Source: Sulfuritalea sp. (lineage in GTDB: Bacteria; Pseudomonadota; Gammaproteobacteria; Burkholderiales; Rhodocyclaceae). Taken from it: a stretch of 13,578 nucleotides of DNA. The notes under the pieces are model-generated. The model did not search any database and was not told where the DNA came from. It saw only the letters and a program-made list of their open reading frames with translations. The stretch's first letter is position 1, and each line of letters begins with the position of its first letter. Shown one piece after another: positions 5,977 to 13,182 of the stretch. The DNA lies in contig JAIPCS010000084.1 of assembly GCA_021738105.1 (NCBI GenBank), positions 1 through 13,578 of the forward strand, read 5' to 3'. The position numbers were made by a program, and so were the translations under genes.

Positions 5977-7948
5977 TCAAACAACAGAAAATAATCAACA
6001 ACAGATAGAAGCGCTTAGGGCACAGCTGCGGCAACGTGACCACGAGATGTCACTGCTGCGCGAAACCGCGTTGGCGGTGGGCAGCGAGCTTGATCTTGAC
6101 AAGGTCTTTGCGTTGATTGTCGAGCGTGCCCGCGAGTTGATCCACGCGGAAACCGTGCTGCTGCCTCTGATCAACCAGAACTGCGATGAATACACCTATC
6201 GTGCCGGCTCCGGAAATAATGTCGACGAGATCGTGGGCGAGTCGCTGCCTATCGATTTGGGTGTTTGCGGTTGGGTGTGGAAGAACAAGCGACCCTGGTG
6301 GCGGGGTGCGCTGAGCGAGCTCTCAGAGCAGGAAAGAAATCTCTGGGAGAAGGATGCCGGGACACTTTTACTTGTGCCGCTGTATGGACGCCATCATTTT
6401 CTGGGAGGAATCTCCTGTCTCAACAAAAAGGACGGTCGCGAGTTTACAGAGAACGATCTTCATCTTCTGGAACTGTTCGCAGGTCAGGCGGCCATCGCCA
6501 TCGAGAACGCCATGGCGATGGCGCGTGCCGGACAGGCCAAGAGTGAGGCCGAGATTGCCCAGAATGAACTGCAGCGTGTCAACAAGCGCCTGTTGGCAGC
6601 CAACCAGGAGCTGGAATACATCACCCTCTACGATAACCTGACAGGCTTGCCAAATCGTTCCTTGTTTCGTGACCGCATTCGCAAGGAAATAGATCTGCCA
6701 GACGGAGCTGGGCTTGCTTTGCTGATCGTTGATATCAACGGTTTCCAGGAAGTCAACGATGGCCTCGGGCACGAGGCTGGCGACGAGCTGCTTCGTGTCG
6801 TGGCCGAGCGTCTGGGTCGGGAGCTTGATCCGGCGGATACCATTGCCCGCATGTCGGGCGATGAGTTTGCGGTATTGCTTGCCAATGCCAATGATCAATC
6901 AGCAATGAGTACGGCGCGGAATCTGCTTGCTGCATTGGACAAGACCATGAATCTGGCCGGACAGGAAGTGCTGGTCACGGCAGGAATCGGAATTGCACTT
7001 TTTCCGCAGCATGGCAATGATATTTCGACTCTGTTCAAGAATGCCGATGCCGCCATGCTGGCGGCAAAGAGAGACAAGTCAGGGGTCCATCTGTTCGATG
7101 CGCAACGAGACGCAGGGAGCCCGGGGCGATTGGCTCTGGTCAGGGATTTGAGAGCTGCGCTCGATGCAGAAGAGTTCGAACTTTATTATCAGCCCAAGGT
7201 GGAACTGGCGACCAATACCATTATCGGGGTCGAGGCATTGGCTCGCTGGCGCCGCAGTGACGGCGCATTTGTGCCGACCGACATGTTTATTGTTGCGCTT
7301 GAGCAGACGGGTCTGATCCAGCGCTTTACCTGGTGGGCGCTCGAGACGGTGATGATTCAGCGTCTCGCGTGGCTGGAGCGTCGGTACGATTTGCGGATCG
7401 CAGTCAATATGCCGATTAGTGTCCTCACCGATCCCGAGTTCATCAACGGTCTGGGCACGCTGGTCGATCGATACAAGGTCCGCGGGGGTATTACCATCGA
7501 AATTACCGAGAACATCTTTTTCGGTGACTACGATCGGCTGAACGCCGTGCTGTCAGAGCTTCGCCGGTTTAATATCGAGTGTTCGATCGACGATTTCGGT
7601 ACCGGCTATTCCTCGCTTGCACGCCTGCGTCAGCTTCCGGTCGCGGAACTCAAAATCGATCGTTCCTTCGTCATGGACATGCTGAGAAGCAAGGATGACG
7701 CGGTGATCGTCAAGTCGACCATCGACCTTGGCCACAATCTGGGTCTCAAGGTGGTGGCTGAAGGTGTCGAGAACGCCAAGACACTGCAGCAACTCTACCG
7801 ATTGCGCTGCGACAGCGCACAGGGTTACTACATCTCCAAGGCCTTGCCGGTGGCTGAGCTGGAAGTGTTTATTGGAAAGTCGAAATGGGCGGTGGCTCGA
7901 ACGGATGAGATCGGATCAGCAAACCAGATGGGTGACTGGAGTATCTGA
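5972..7948 (+). CDS. GAF-GGDEF-EAL cyclic-di-GMP turnover protein
   Basis: This 658-residue cytoplasmic protein has no membrane segment. Domains in order: a short Gln-rich coiled-coil start; a GAF sensor domain (about 35-180); a linker helix (about 180-216); GGDEF (about 217-375); EAL (about 387-635). The GGDEF signature is SGDEF (295-299), within RMSGDEF. The metal/substrate segment reads DINGFQEVND, with Gln where Lys is common, and the RxxD product-inhibition site is replaced by DPAD. Cyclase activity is therefore uncertain. The EAL domain keeps the residues expected of an active phosphodiesterase: EAL at 421-423, Asn479 in VNMP, EITEN at 510-514, DDFGTG at 540-545, Lys561 in LKID, AEGVE at 596-600 and QGYY from 617. 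I chose ATG 5972 over an in-frame TTG at 5957; neither has a clear Shine-Dalgarno. It has its own control region after a terminator, so it is probably a separate unit. Net effect on cyclic-di-GMP cannot be predicted, but degradation is more likely. Confidence 0.93.
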   Translation: MTQTTENNQQQIEALRAQLRQRDHEMSLLRETALAVGSELDLDKVFALIVERARELIHAETVLLPLINQNCDEYTYRAGSGNNVDEIVGESLPIDLGVCGWVWKNKRPWWRGALSELSEQERNLWEKDAGTLLLVPLYGRHHFLGGISCLNKKDGREFTENDLHLLELFAGQAAIAIENAMAMARAGQAKSEAEIAQNELQRVNKRLLAANQELEYITLYDNLTGLPNRSLFRDRIRKEIDLPDGAGLALLIVDINGFQEVNDGLGHEAGDELLRVVAERLGRELDPADTIARMSGDEFAVLLANANDQSAMSTARNLLAALDKTMNLAGQEVLVTAGIGIALFPQHGNDISTLFKNADAAMLAAKRDKSGVHLFDAQRDAGSPGRLALVRDLRAALDAEEFELYYQPKVELATNTIIGVEALARWRRSDGAFVPTDMFIVALEQTGLIQRFTWWALETVMIQRLAWLERRYDLRIAVNMPISVLTDPEFINGLGTLVDRYKVRGGITIEITENIFFGDYDRLNAVLSELRRFNIECSIDDFGTGYSSLARLRQLPVAELKIDRSFVMDMLRSKDDAVIVKSTIDLGHNLGLKVVAEGVENAKTLQQLYRLRCDSAQGYYISKALPVAELEVFIGKSKWAVARTDEIGSANQMGDWSI

Positions 7949-7950
7949 AA

Positions 7951-7964
7951 ACCAGCAGGCTGGT
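7951..7964 (-). terminator. Weak hairpin in the convergent gap after ETF-ubiquinone oxidoreductase
   Basis: ACCAG (7951-7955) and CTGGT (7960-7964) can pair around a CAGG loop, and a run of T follows on the minus strand. It lies about 160 bp past the stop of the minus-strand oxidoreductase gene and only 2 bp after the cyclic-di-GMP gene stop. The stem is short, so this is a weak candidate. I see no convincing gene in 7949-8121. Confidence 0.25.
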
Positions 7965-8121
7965 GAATTCGGCGCCACCCAATCTCTCATGATCGATAGC
8001 CGCAGCCGTTACCTGCCATTGAAGTTTGTCCAACTCAAAGTCAGGGGCCATTTTCTCAAAAGTCGGCGATGGCAAGACGGCACGGGGCAAGTCAGCGGAA
8101 ATTTCCAGTCGCAGCACTCAA

Positions 8122-9753
8122 TTACATCTGCTGGTAGATCGGTCCTTCACCGCCCTGCGGTACCACCCAGTTGATGTTTTGCGTCGGATCCTTGATGTCG
8201 CAGGTTTTGCAATGCACGCAATTTTGCGCATTGATCTGCAGACGCGGATTGCTGCCATCGTCATTTCGCAGAATTTCATATACACCCGCCGGGCAGTAGC
8301 GCTGCTCGGGCGCGTCGTAAATCGCTAGATTGGTGGTAATCGGCACGTCCGCATTTTTCAACTGCAAATGACAGGGCTGGTCTTCTTCGTGGTTGGTATT
8401 CGAAAGAAAGACCGATGAAAGTCGGTCGAAGGTCAGCTCTCCATCCGGCTTCGGATAGTCGATCGGTTTGCATTCGGCTGCCGGCTTGAGTTTCAGGTGA
8501 TCTGCCGAATTGTGCAGAGTCCAGGGTGCCTTGCCGCGTAGCAACACTTGATCAATGCCGAACATCAGCGAGCCGGTCCACAAGCCTTTGGCCATCCAGG
8601 GCTTGAAATTGCGAGCTGTGTGAAGCTCTTCATACAGCCACGGGTCGCGGAAGGCTTCCGGGTAGTCCGTCAGTACATCATTGGCGCGACCGGCGGCCAG
8701 CGCGGTGGCTGCGGCGTCGGCCGCCAGCATGCCGCTCTTGATTGCGGCGTGGCTGCCCTTGATGCGCGAGGCCACCAGCAGGCCGGCATCGTCGCCGAGC
8801 AGTGCTCCACCGGGAAAGTCGAGCTTAGGCATCGACTGCAAGCCGCCCGCCGCCAGCGCGCGCGCGCCATAGGCGAGGCGCTTGCCACCCTTGAACAGCG
8901 GGGCGATCTGCGGGTGGGTTTTCATCCGTTGCATTTCCTCAAAAGGCGAGAGGAAAGGGTTCTTGTAGCCCAGGCCAACGACCAGGCCCAGCGATACCAG
9001 GTTTTCACCGAAGTGGTAGATGAAGCCGCCGCCATAAGTGTCGGACTTCATCGGCCAGCCAAAGGTGTGCATTACCAGACCCTTCTCGTGCTGCTCGGGA
9101 TTGATTTCCCAGAGTTCCTTGATGCCAAGTGCGTATGTCTGCGGGTCGGATTCGGCGCGCAGATTGAATTTCTCTTCAAGTTGCTTGCCTAGATGACCGC
9201 GGCAGCCCTCGGCAAACAGCGTGTATTTGGCCAGCAGTTCCATGCCCGGCTGATGGTTGGCCGTGGGTTGCCCATCATGGCCGATGCCCATGTCACCCGT
9301 GGCGACACCGCGCACCGCGCCATGTTCGTCGTACAACACCTCCGCACCGGCAAAGCCCGGATAGATTTCCACCCCCATTGACTCGGCCTGTTCTCCCAGC
9401 CATCGGCACATCTGGCCGAGGCTGATGACGTAATTGCCGTGGTTCTGGAAGCAGCCTGGGAGCAAAAGCGTAGGCAGATCGACAAAGCCGTGTTGTGTGA
9501 GAAAGGCAAAACGATCACGGGTGACTGCCGTATCCATTGGCGCCCCCAGTGCTTGCCAATCCGGCATCAGTTCGGTCAAGGCACGCGGGTCCATGACCGC
9601 ACCGGAAAGTATGTGAGCGCCGATTTCTGAACCTTTTTCAATCAGGCAGACGTTGATCTCTGCGTTGATCTGTTTCAAGCGGATGGCGGCGGACAGTCCG
9701 GCCGGACCACCGCCGACGATCACGACATCGAATTCCATGGCTTCACGCTGCAT
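8122..9753 (-). CDS. Electron transfer flavoprotein-ubiquinone oxidoreductase
   Basis: This 543-residue flavoprotein with a 4Fe-4S cluster is a peripheral inner-membrane enzyme that takes electrons from reduced EtfAB and reduces ubiquinone, joining beta-oxidation to respiration. The N-terminus has an FAD dinucleotide fold (VVIVGGGPAGLSAAIRL, about 10-26). GGALLGDDAGLLVASRIKGSHAAIKSG at about 315-341 is a conserved FAD and quinone-domain region. The C-terminal ferredoxin-like domain supplies four cluster cysteines: Cys487 in YCPAGVYE, and Cys512, Cys515 and Cys518 in NCVHCKTCDIKDP. Length matches bacterial members. I chose the ATG at 9753, preceded by GGGG about 5 bp upstream, giving MQREAMEFDVVIVGGG. 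The ATG at 9738 is an alternative. A longer frame to 9903 would run into the divergent thioesterase gene and adds unlikely residues. It is divergent from that gene by 75 bp. Confidence 0.95.
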   Translation of the reverse strand: MQREAMEFDVVIVGGGPAGLSAAIRLKQINAEINVCLIEKGSEIGAHILSGAVMDPRALTELMPDWQALGAPMDTAVTRDRFAFLTQHGFVDLPTLLLPGCFQNHGNYVISLGQMCRWLGEQAESMGVEIYPGFAGAEVLYDEHGAVRGVATGDMGIGHDGQPTANHQPGMELLAKYTLFAEGCRGHLGKQLEEKFNLRAESDPQTYALGIKELWEINPEQHEKGLVMHTFGWPMKSDTYGGGFIYHFGENLVSLGLVVGLGYKNPFLSPFEEMQRMKTHPQIAPLFKGGKRLAYGARALAAGGLQSMPKLDFPGGALLGDDAGLLVASRIKGSHAAIKSGMLAADAAATALAAGRANDVLTDYPEAFRDPWLYEELHTARNFKPWMAKGLWTGSLMFGIDQVLLRGKAPWTLHNSADHLKLKPAAECKPIDYPKPDGELTFDRLSSVFLSNTNHEEDQPCHLQLKNADVPITTNLAIYDAPEQRYCPAGVYEILRNDDGSNPRLQINAQNCVHCKTCDIKDPTQNINWVVPQGGEGPIYQQM

Positions 9754-9783
9754 GCTGACCCCAATCGAAAAGACTAATCCGCC

Positions 9784-9793
9784 GATTATAATC
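9784..9793. promoter_or_regulatory. Palindromic -10 box shared by divergent ETF-QO and thioesterase genes
   Basis: GATTATAATC is its own reverse complement and contains the consensus -10 TATAAT on both strands: 9787-9792 on plus, 9790 down to 9785 on minus. The predicted leaders are about 30 nt for the plus-strand thioesterase gene and about 25 nt for the minus-strand oxidoreductase gene. Neither side has a good -35 at 16-18 bp. It is the only promoter-like sequence I see in the 75-bp gap. Confidence 0.55.
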
Positions 9794-9828
9794 TTGAACT
9801 CTCTTCTAGCCGCTCCAGCGCCGTCACC

Positions 9829-10236
9829 ATGGAACATCACCGCAAGCTCGTTTACAGCAATCAAATGCCTATTCGCTGGGGTGATCAGGACGCGATGGGC
9901 CACCTCAACAACACGCTGTATTTTCGGTTCATGGAACAGACGCGTATCGAGTGGCTCGAGTCTTTCGGCTTCGGTACTGCGATCACTCAGACCGAAGGCC
10001 CGGTCATCGTCAATGCCAGCTGTACGTTCCAGATTCCGTTTACCTATCCAGGAATCATTGACTGCCGGATGTATGTCGGCAAGCCGGGACGCAGCAGCGT
10101 ACCAACCTACTATGAGTTGCGACTGCTTGGTGACGAACGGATCTATGCCGAAGGCGCTGCCAAGCTGGTATGGATCAACCCGTCGACAGGGAAGTCGATT
10201 CCATTACCCGATGCCTTGCGCGAAAGCTGCGCGTAG
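9829..10236 (+). CDS. Acyl-CoA thioesterase, 4-hydroxybenzoyl-CoA thioesterase/YbgC-like hotdog family
   Basis: This small 135-residue single-domain hotdog protein is of the size typical for the family. Such enzymes hydrolyse acyl-CoA to free acid and CoA. The N-terminal motif [31 protein letters not shown] (13-43) is diagnostic. Asp21 in [11 protein letters not shown] aligns with the catalytic Asp of 4-hydroxybenzoyl-CoA thioesterase and YbgC. Substrate cannot be inferred from sequence. The ATG lacks a recognisable Shine-Dalgarno, but the protein start is natural and the predicted leader is short. It precedes acetoacetyl-CoA synthetase by 29 bp on the same strand, so the two are probably co-transcribed. 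Its place in a beta-oxidation locus suggests it relieves CoA trapping or releases dead-end acyl-CoAs, as proposed for FadM-type enzymes. Confidence 0.88.
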   Translation: MEHHRKLVYSNQMPIRWGDQDAMGHLNNTLYFRFMEQTRIEWLESFGFGTAITQTEGPVIVNASCTFQIPFTYPGIIDCRMYVGKPGRSSVPTYYELRLLGDERIYAEGAAKLVWINPSTGKSIPLPDALRESCA

Positions 10237-10265
10237 TTCATCACCAATCAACACCAAGGAAGCAC

Positions 10266-12275
10266 ATGAATACACTCAACGCACCGATCTGGCAGCCCTC
10301 GAAAAAGCGCATCGCCGGAACCCGCCTTACCGCGTTCATGGCGGCCGCCGAAAAGCGCTGGAATCGCCGTCTCGCCAGCGCCAGCGCGGTGCGTCCCCTT
10401 GGGAAGTTTTCTGCCGTGCATGCGTGGTCGATTGATCATCCGGAAGAATTCTGGACTTCGGTCTGGGAGTTTGGCGAGGTGCGGGGCGAAATGGGTTCCT
10501 CGGTGGTGATCGACCGCGAGAAGATGCCCGGTGCCAAATGGTTTCCAGAAGCCCGCCTGAATTTTGCCGAGAACCTGCTACGCCGCCGAGACAATGCCGA
10601 CGCCTTGGTCTTCTGGGGCGAAGACAAGGTCAAGGGGCGCGCCAGTCATGCCGAGCTTTATCGCGCGGTGGCGCAGACCGCCGCAGCCCTTCGCGCTCTG
10701 GGTGTCACTCGGGGTGACCGGGTTGCCGCCTATCTGCCAAACGTACCGGCGACTGTGGTGGCGATGCTGGCCACCGCATCGATCGGCGCGATCTTCTCCT
10801 CGGCTTCGCCGGATTTCGGCGTGCAGGGCGTGCTTGACCGTTTTGGCCAGATCGAACCCAAAGTGCTGTTCGCCTGCGATGGCTATTGGTACAACGGCAA
10901 GGTGATCAATTGCCTGGGCAAGGTGGCCGAGATCGCAGGGCAGATGCTTTCGCTCAAACGGATTGTCGTCGTGCCCTATGCAGGAAAAGCGGCCATCAGC
11001 GGCGACATCACTGCAGTCAAGCAGGGGGTAACGCTTGCAGATTTCCTTGCGCCCTTTGCCGACGAGAACGAAATTCGCTTCGAGCGGCTGCCCTTTGATC
11101 ATCCGCTTTACATCATGTTTTCCTCGGGCACCACCGGGGTGCCAAAGTGCATCGTGCATTGCGCCGGCGGCGCGCTGCTGCAACACATCAAGGAGCACCA
11201 GTTGCACGGCGATGTGCGCGCGGGCGACCGCCTGTTCTACTTCACCACCTGTGGCTGGATGATGTGGAACTGGCTGGTGACGGGCCTGGCTTCGGGTGCC
11301 ACCCTGCTGCTATACGACGGTTCACCATTTGTCGGCCGGGGCAGCATCCTGTTCGATTATGCTGATGCAGAAGGCATGACGCATTTTGGCACCTCGGCCA
11401 AGTTCATTGACGCCATTGCCAAGATCGAGCTCAAGCCGCGCCAGACACACCGACTGGATAACCTGCGCGCCGTGTTTTCAACCGGCAGCCCGCTGGTCGC
11501 CGAGAGTTTCGACTATGTCTATGCCAACATCAAGAATGAGGTGCAGTTGGCCTCGGTTTCCGGCGGCACCGACATTATTTCCTGTTTTGTCATCGGCAAT
11601 CCCAACGGCCCCGTATACCGTGGCGAAATTCAGTGTGCGGGATTGGGGATGGCGGTAGATGTGGTAGACGATGCGGGCAGACCGGTGCGCGGCGAGAAGG
11701 GAGAACTGGTGTGCACCCGGAGCTTCCCGGTAATGCCGATCGGCTTCTGGAATGACGAAGATGGGACGAAATACCATGCGGCCTATTTCGAGCGCTTCGA
11801 CGATGTCTGGTGTCACGGCGACTCCGCCGAGCGCACGGCGCAAGATGGCTTCATCATCTATGGCCGTTCAGACGCAACGCTGAATCCCGGTGGGGTACGT
11901 ATCGGTACTGCCGAGATCTACCGCCAGGTGGAAAAGCTCAATGAGGTTGTCGAATCCATCGTCATTGGACAGAGCTGGCCGCCGGGTGACGGTGGCGACG
12001 TCCGCGTGGTTTTGTTCGTCAAGCTGCGCGAGAATCTCTCGCTCGACGAAGCGCTTGAAAAGCGCATCAAAAACGAGATTCGCAGCAATACGACGCCGCG
12101 CCATGTGCCGGCGAAGATTCTGCAAGTGGAAGACATTCCGCGCACCAAGAGCGGCAAGATCGTAGAGTTGGCGGTGCGCAACGTGGTACACGGTGCCGCC
12201 GTGAAGAATGTCGAGGCGCTGGCCAATCCCGAAGCGCTGGAGTTTTTCCGGAACCGGCTCGAGTTGCAGGGCTGA
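10266..12275 (+). CDS. Acetoacetyl-CoA synthetase (acetoacetate-CoA ligase)
   Basis: This is a 669-residue member of the adenylate-forming ligase family. It converts acetoacetate, ATP and CoA to acetoacetyl-CoA, AMP and pyrophosphate in the cytoplasm, letting ketone bodies or PHB-derived acetoacetate enter thiolysis. Visible motifs: the P-loop [15 protein letters not shown] (284-298); [29 protein letters not shown], typical of acetoacetyl- and acetyl-CoA synthetases; [21 protein letters not shown]; and the catalytic lysine Lys631 in [15 protein letters not shown]. The C-terminal tail and the N-terminal [16 protein letters not shown] region favour acetoacetyl-CoA synthetase over acetyl-CoA synthetase. 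The ATG at 10266 has AAGGA 5 bp upstream; a frame opening at 10170 overlaps the thioesterase gene and is rejected. Its stop lies 10 bp from that of the converging rlmJ. Confidence 0.93.
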   Translation: MNTLNAPIWQPSKKRIAGTRLTAFMAAAEKRWNRRLASASAVRPLGKFSAVHAWSIDHPEEFWTSVWEFGEVRGEMGSSVVIDREKMPGAKWFPEARLNFAENLLRRRDNADALVFWGEDKVKGRASHAELYRAVAQTAAALRALGVTRGDRVAAYLPNVPATVVAMLATASIGAIFSSASPDFGVQGVLDRFGQIEPKVLFACDGYWYNGKVINCLGKVAEIAGQMLSLKRIVVVPYAGKAAISGDITAVKQGVTLADFLAPFADENEIRFERLPFDHPLYIMFSSGTTGVPKCIVHCAGGALLQHIKEHQLHGDVRAGDRLFYFTTCGWMMWNWLVTGLASGATLLLYDGSPFVGRGSILFDYADAEGMTHFGTSAKFIDAIAKIELKPRQTHRLDNLRAVFSTGSPLVAESFDYVYANIKNEVQLASVSGGTDIISCFVIGNPNGPVYRGEIQCAGLGMAVDVVDDAGRPVRGEKGELVCTRSFPVMPIGFWNDEDGTKYHAAYFERFDDVWCHGDSAERTAQDGFIIYGRSDATLNPGGVRIGTAEIYRQVEKLNEVVESIVIGQSWPPGDGGDVRVVLFVKLRENLSLDEALEKRIKNEIRSNTTPRHVPAKILQVEDIPRTKSGKIVELAVRNVVHGAAVKNVEALANPEALEFFRNRLELQG

Positions 12276-12285
12276 GGGGCGCGAC

Positions 12286-13158
12286 TCAATCCTTGCCGGT
12301 GCCCTGTTCGTACTGGTCGATCTTCCAGGCTGCACCCGAGTCAAGCGCCAGTACGGTAGATAAATAGGGCAGGCATTCTTCCAGGGCGGCGGCCAGTGTC
12401 CAAGGTGGATTGATCACGAACATTCCACTGCCGTGCATGCCTCGGCCTTTGGTGGCGGGAGCGCGCACGCAAAGTGTGGCGTGCAGCCAATGGCTGGCGC
12501 CGGACTTCTTCAGTTTTTCCGGCAGGCTGTTGGCTTCGATGGTGGGCAACATCGGGTGCCAGACCAGATACGTGCCGGTGGCAAAGCGTTTCAGCGCGTC
12601 CTTGATGGCCGCAGCGACTTTCATGTAATCGCTCTTGATTTCGTAGGAGGGGTCGATCAGCACCAAGCCTCGTCGCGAGGGCGGTGGCAGCGCTGCCTTG
12701 AGTACTTCGAAACCGTCTGCCTGTTCAACACTCACGCGTTTGCCGGCATCCTTGAACTGCCGTCGCAGCAGAGCAAAATCGGTCGAATGCAACTCGCACA
12801 AGCGCAGGGCGTCACGCATCTGGGCGGTATCCCGCGTCAGAAGCGAGGCAATCCGGGGCGAACCAGGATAGCGGCGCAGCCCGCCACCGCCATTGAGTCC
12901 GCGAACCATTGCCACATAGTCGGCCAGATGCGGCGGCAGATCCTTGCGTTCCCAAAGGCGCCCGATACCATCGACAAACTCGCCGGTGCGCTTTGCGTGC
13001 TCGGCGTCAAGGGCGTAGAAGCCCGCTCCAGCGTGGCTGTCGACCAGAGTGTAGGGCTTGTCCTTGCTGTTCATGTGTTCAATGCAAAGCATGAGCACAA
13101 GGTGTTTGAGAACATCGGCGTGATTTCCGGCGTGGTAGGCGTGGCGATAGCTGAGCAT
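12286..13158 (-). CDS. rlmJ: 23S rRNA (adenine(2030)-N6)-methyltransferase
   Basis: This 290-residue cytoplasmic enzyme methylates A2030 of 23S rRNA using S-adenosylmethionine. It is recognised by the family N-terminus MLSYRHAYHAGNHADVLKH, the SAM-binding motif LVDSHAGAGFYAL (38-50), the catalytic segment LIDPSYEIKSDY (167-178) and the C-terminal GMHGSGMFVINPPW. The active-site motif reads DPSYE where E. coli has DPPYE; a serine there should still be compatible with an N6-adenine methyltransferase. The ATG start has no Shine-Dalgarno. A TATCCT -10-like box lies 6 bp before it, so the message may be leaderless. The gene is divergent, across only 24 bp, from another rRNA-modification gene and is unrelated to the lipid genes beside it. 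Confidence 0.95.
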   Translation of the reverse strand: MLSYRHAYHAGNHADVLKHLVLMLCIEHMNSKDKPYTLVDSHAGAGFYALDAEHAKRTGEFVDGIGRLWERKDLPPHLADYVAMVRGLNGGGGLRRYPGSPRIASLLTRDTAQMRDALRLCELHSTDFALLRRQFKDAGKRVSVEQADGFEVLKAALPPPSRRGLVLIDPSYEIKSDYMKVAAAIKDALKRFATGTYLVWHPMLPTIEANSLPEKLKKSGASHWLHATLCVRAPATKGRGMHGSGMFVINPPWTLAAALEECLPYLSTVLALDSGAAWKIDQYEQGTGKD

Positions 13159-13164
13159 GGGGGC

Positions 13165-13174
13165 AGGATAGAAT
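13165..13174. promoter_or_regulatory. Overlapping divergent -10 boxes between rlmJ and the pseudouridine synthase gene
   Basis: Within the 24-bp gap, TAGAAT (13169-13174, plus strand, 5 of 6 to consensus) ends 8 bp before the synthase ATG, and TATCCT (13170 down to 13165, minus strand, 4 of 6) ends 6 bp before the rlmJ ATG. With the usual distance from -10 to start, both messages would begin at or within a few bases of the start codon. No clear -35 and no Shine-Dalgarno is seen on either side. Confidence 0.4.
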
Positions 13175-13182
13175 GCGCGACC

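Noticed and set aside
7869..8117. An 82-codon minus-strand frame starting with GTG just after the ETF-QO stop
   Set aside because: It overlaps the end of the cyclic-di-GMP gene by about 80 bp, has no recognisable domain and no clear ribosome site. A short real gene cannot be fully excluded.
9754..9903. An upstream extension of ETF-QO by 50 residues
   Set aside because: It would overlap the divergent thioesterase gene and cross the shared -10 box; the normal family N-terminus begins near the ATG at 9753 or 9738.
10170..10265. An upstream extension of acetoacetyl-CoA synthetase by 32 residues
   Set aside because: It overlaps the thioesterase gene out of frame; the ATG at 10266 has a good Shine-Dalgarno and gives the usual length.
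9653..10435. A 260-codon plus-strand frame overlapping the ETF-QO start, the thioesterase and the start of acetoacetyl-CoA synthetase
   Set aside because: It runs out of frame through three supported genes and its composition (Ser/Arg/Pro-rich) is that of a shadow frame.
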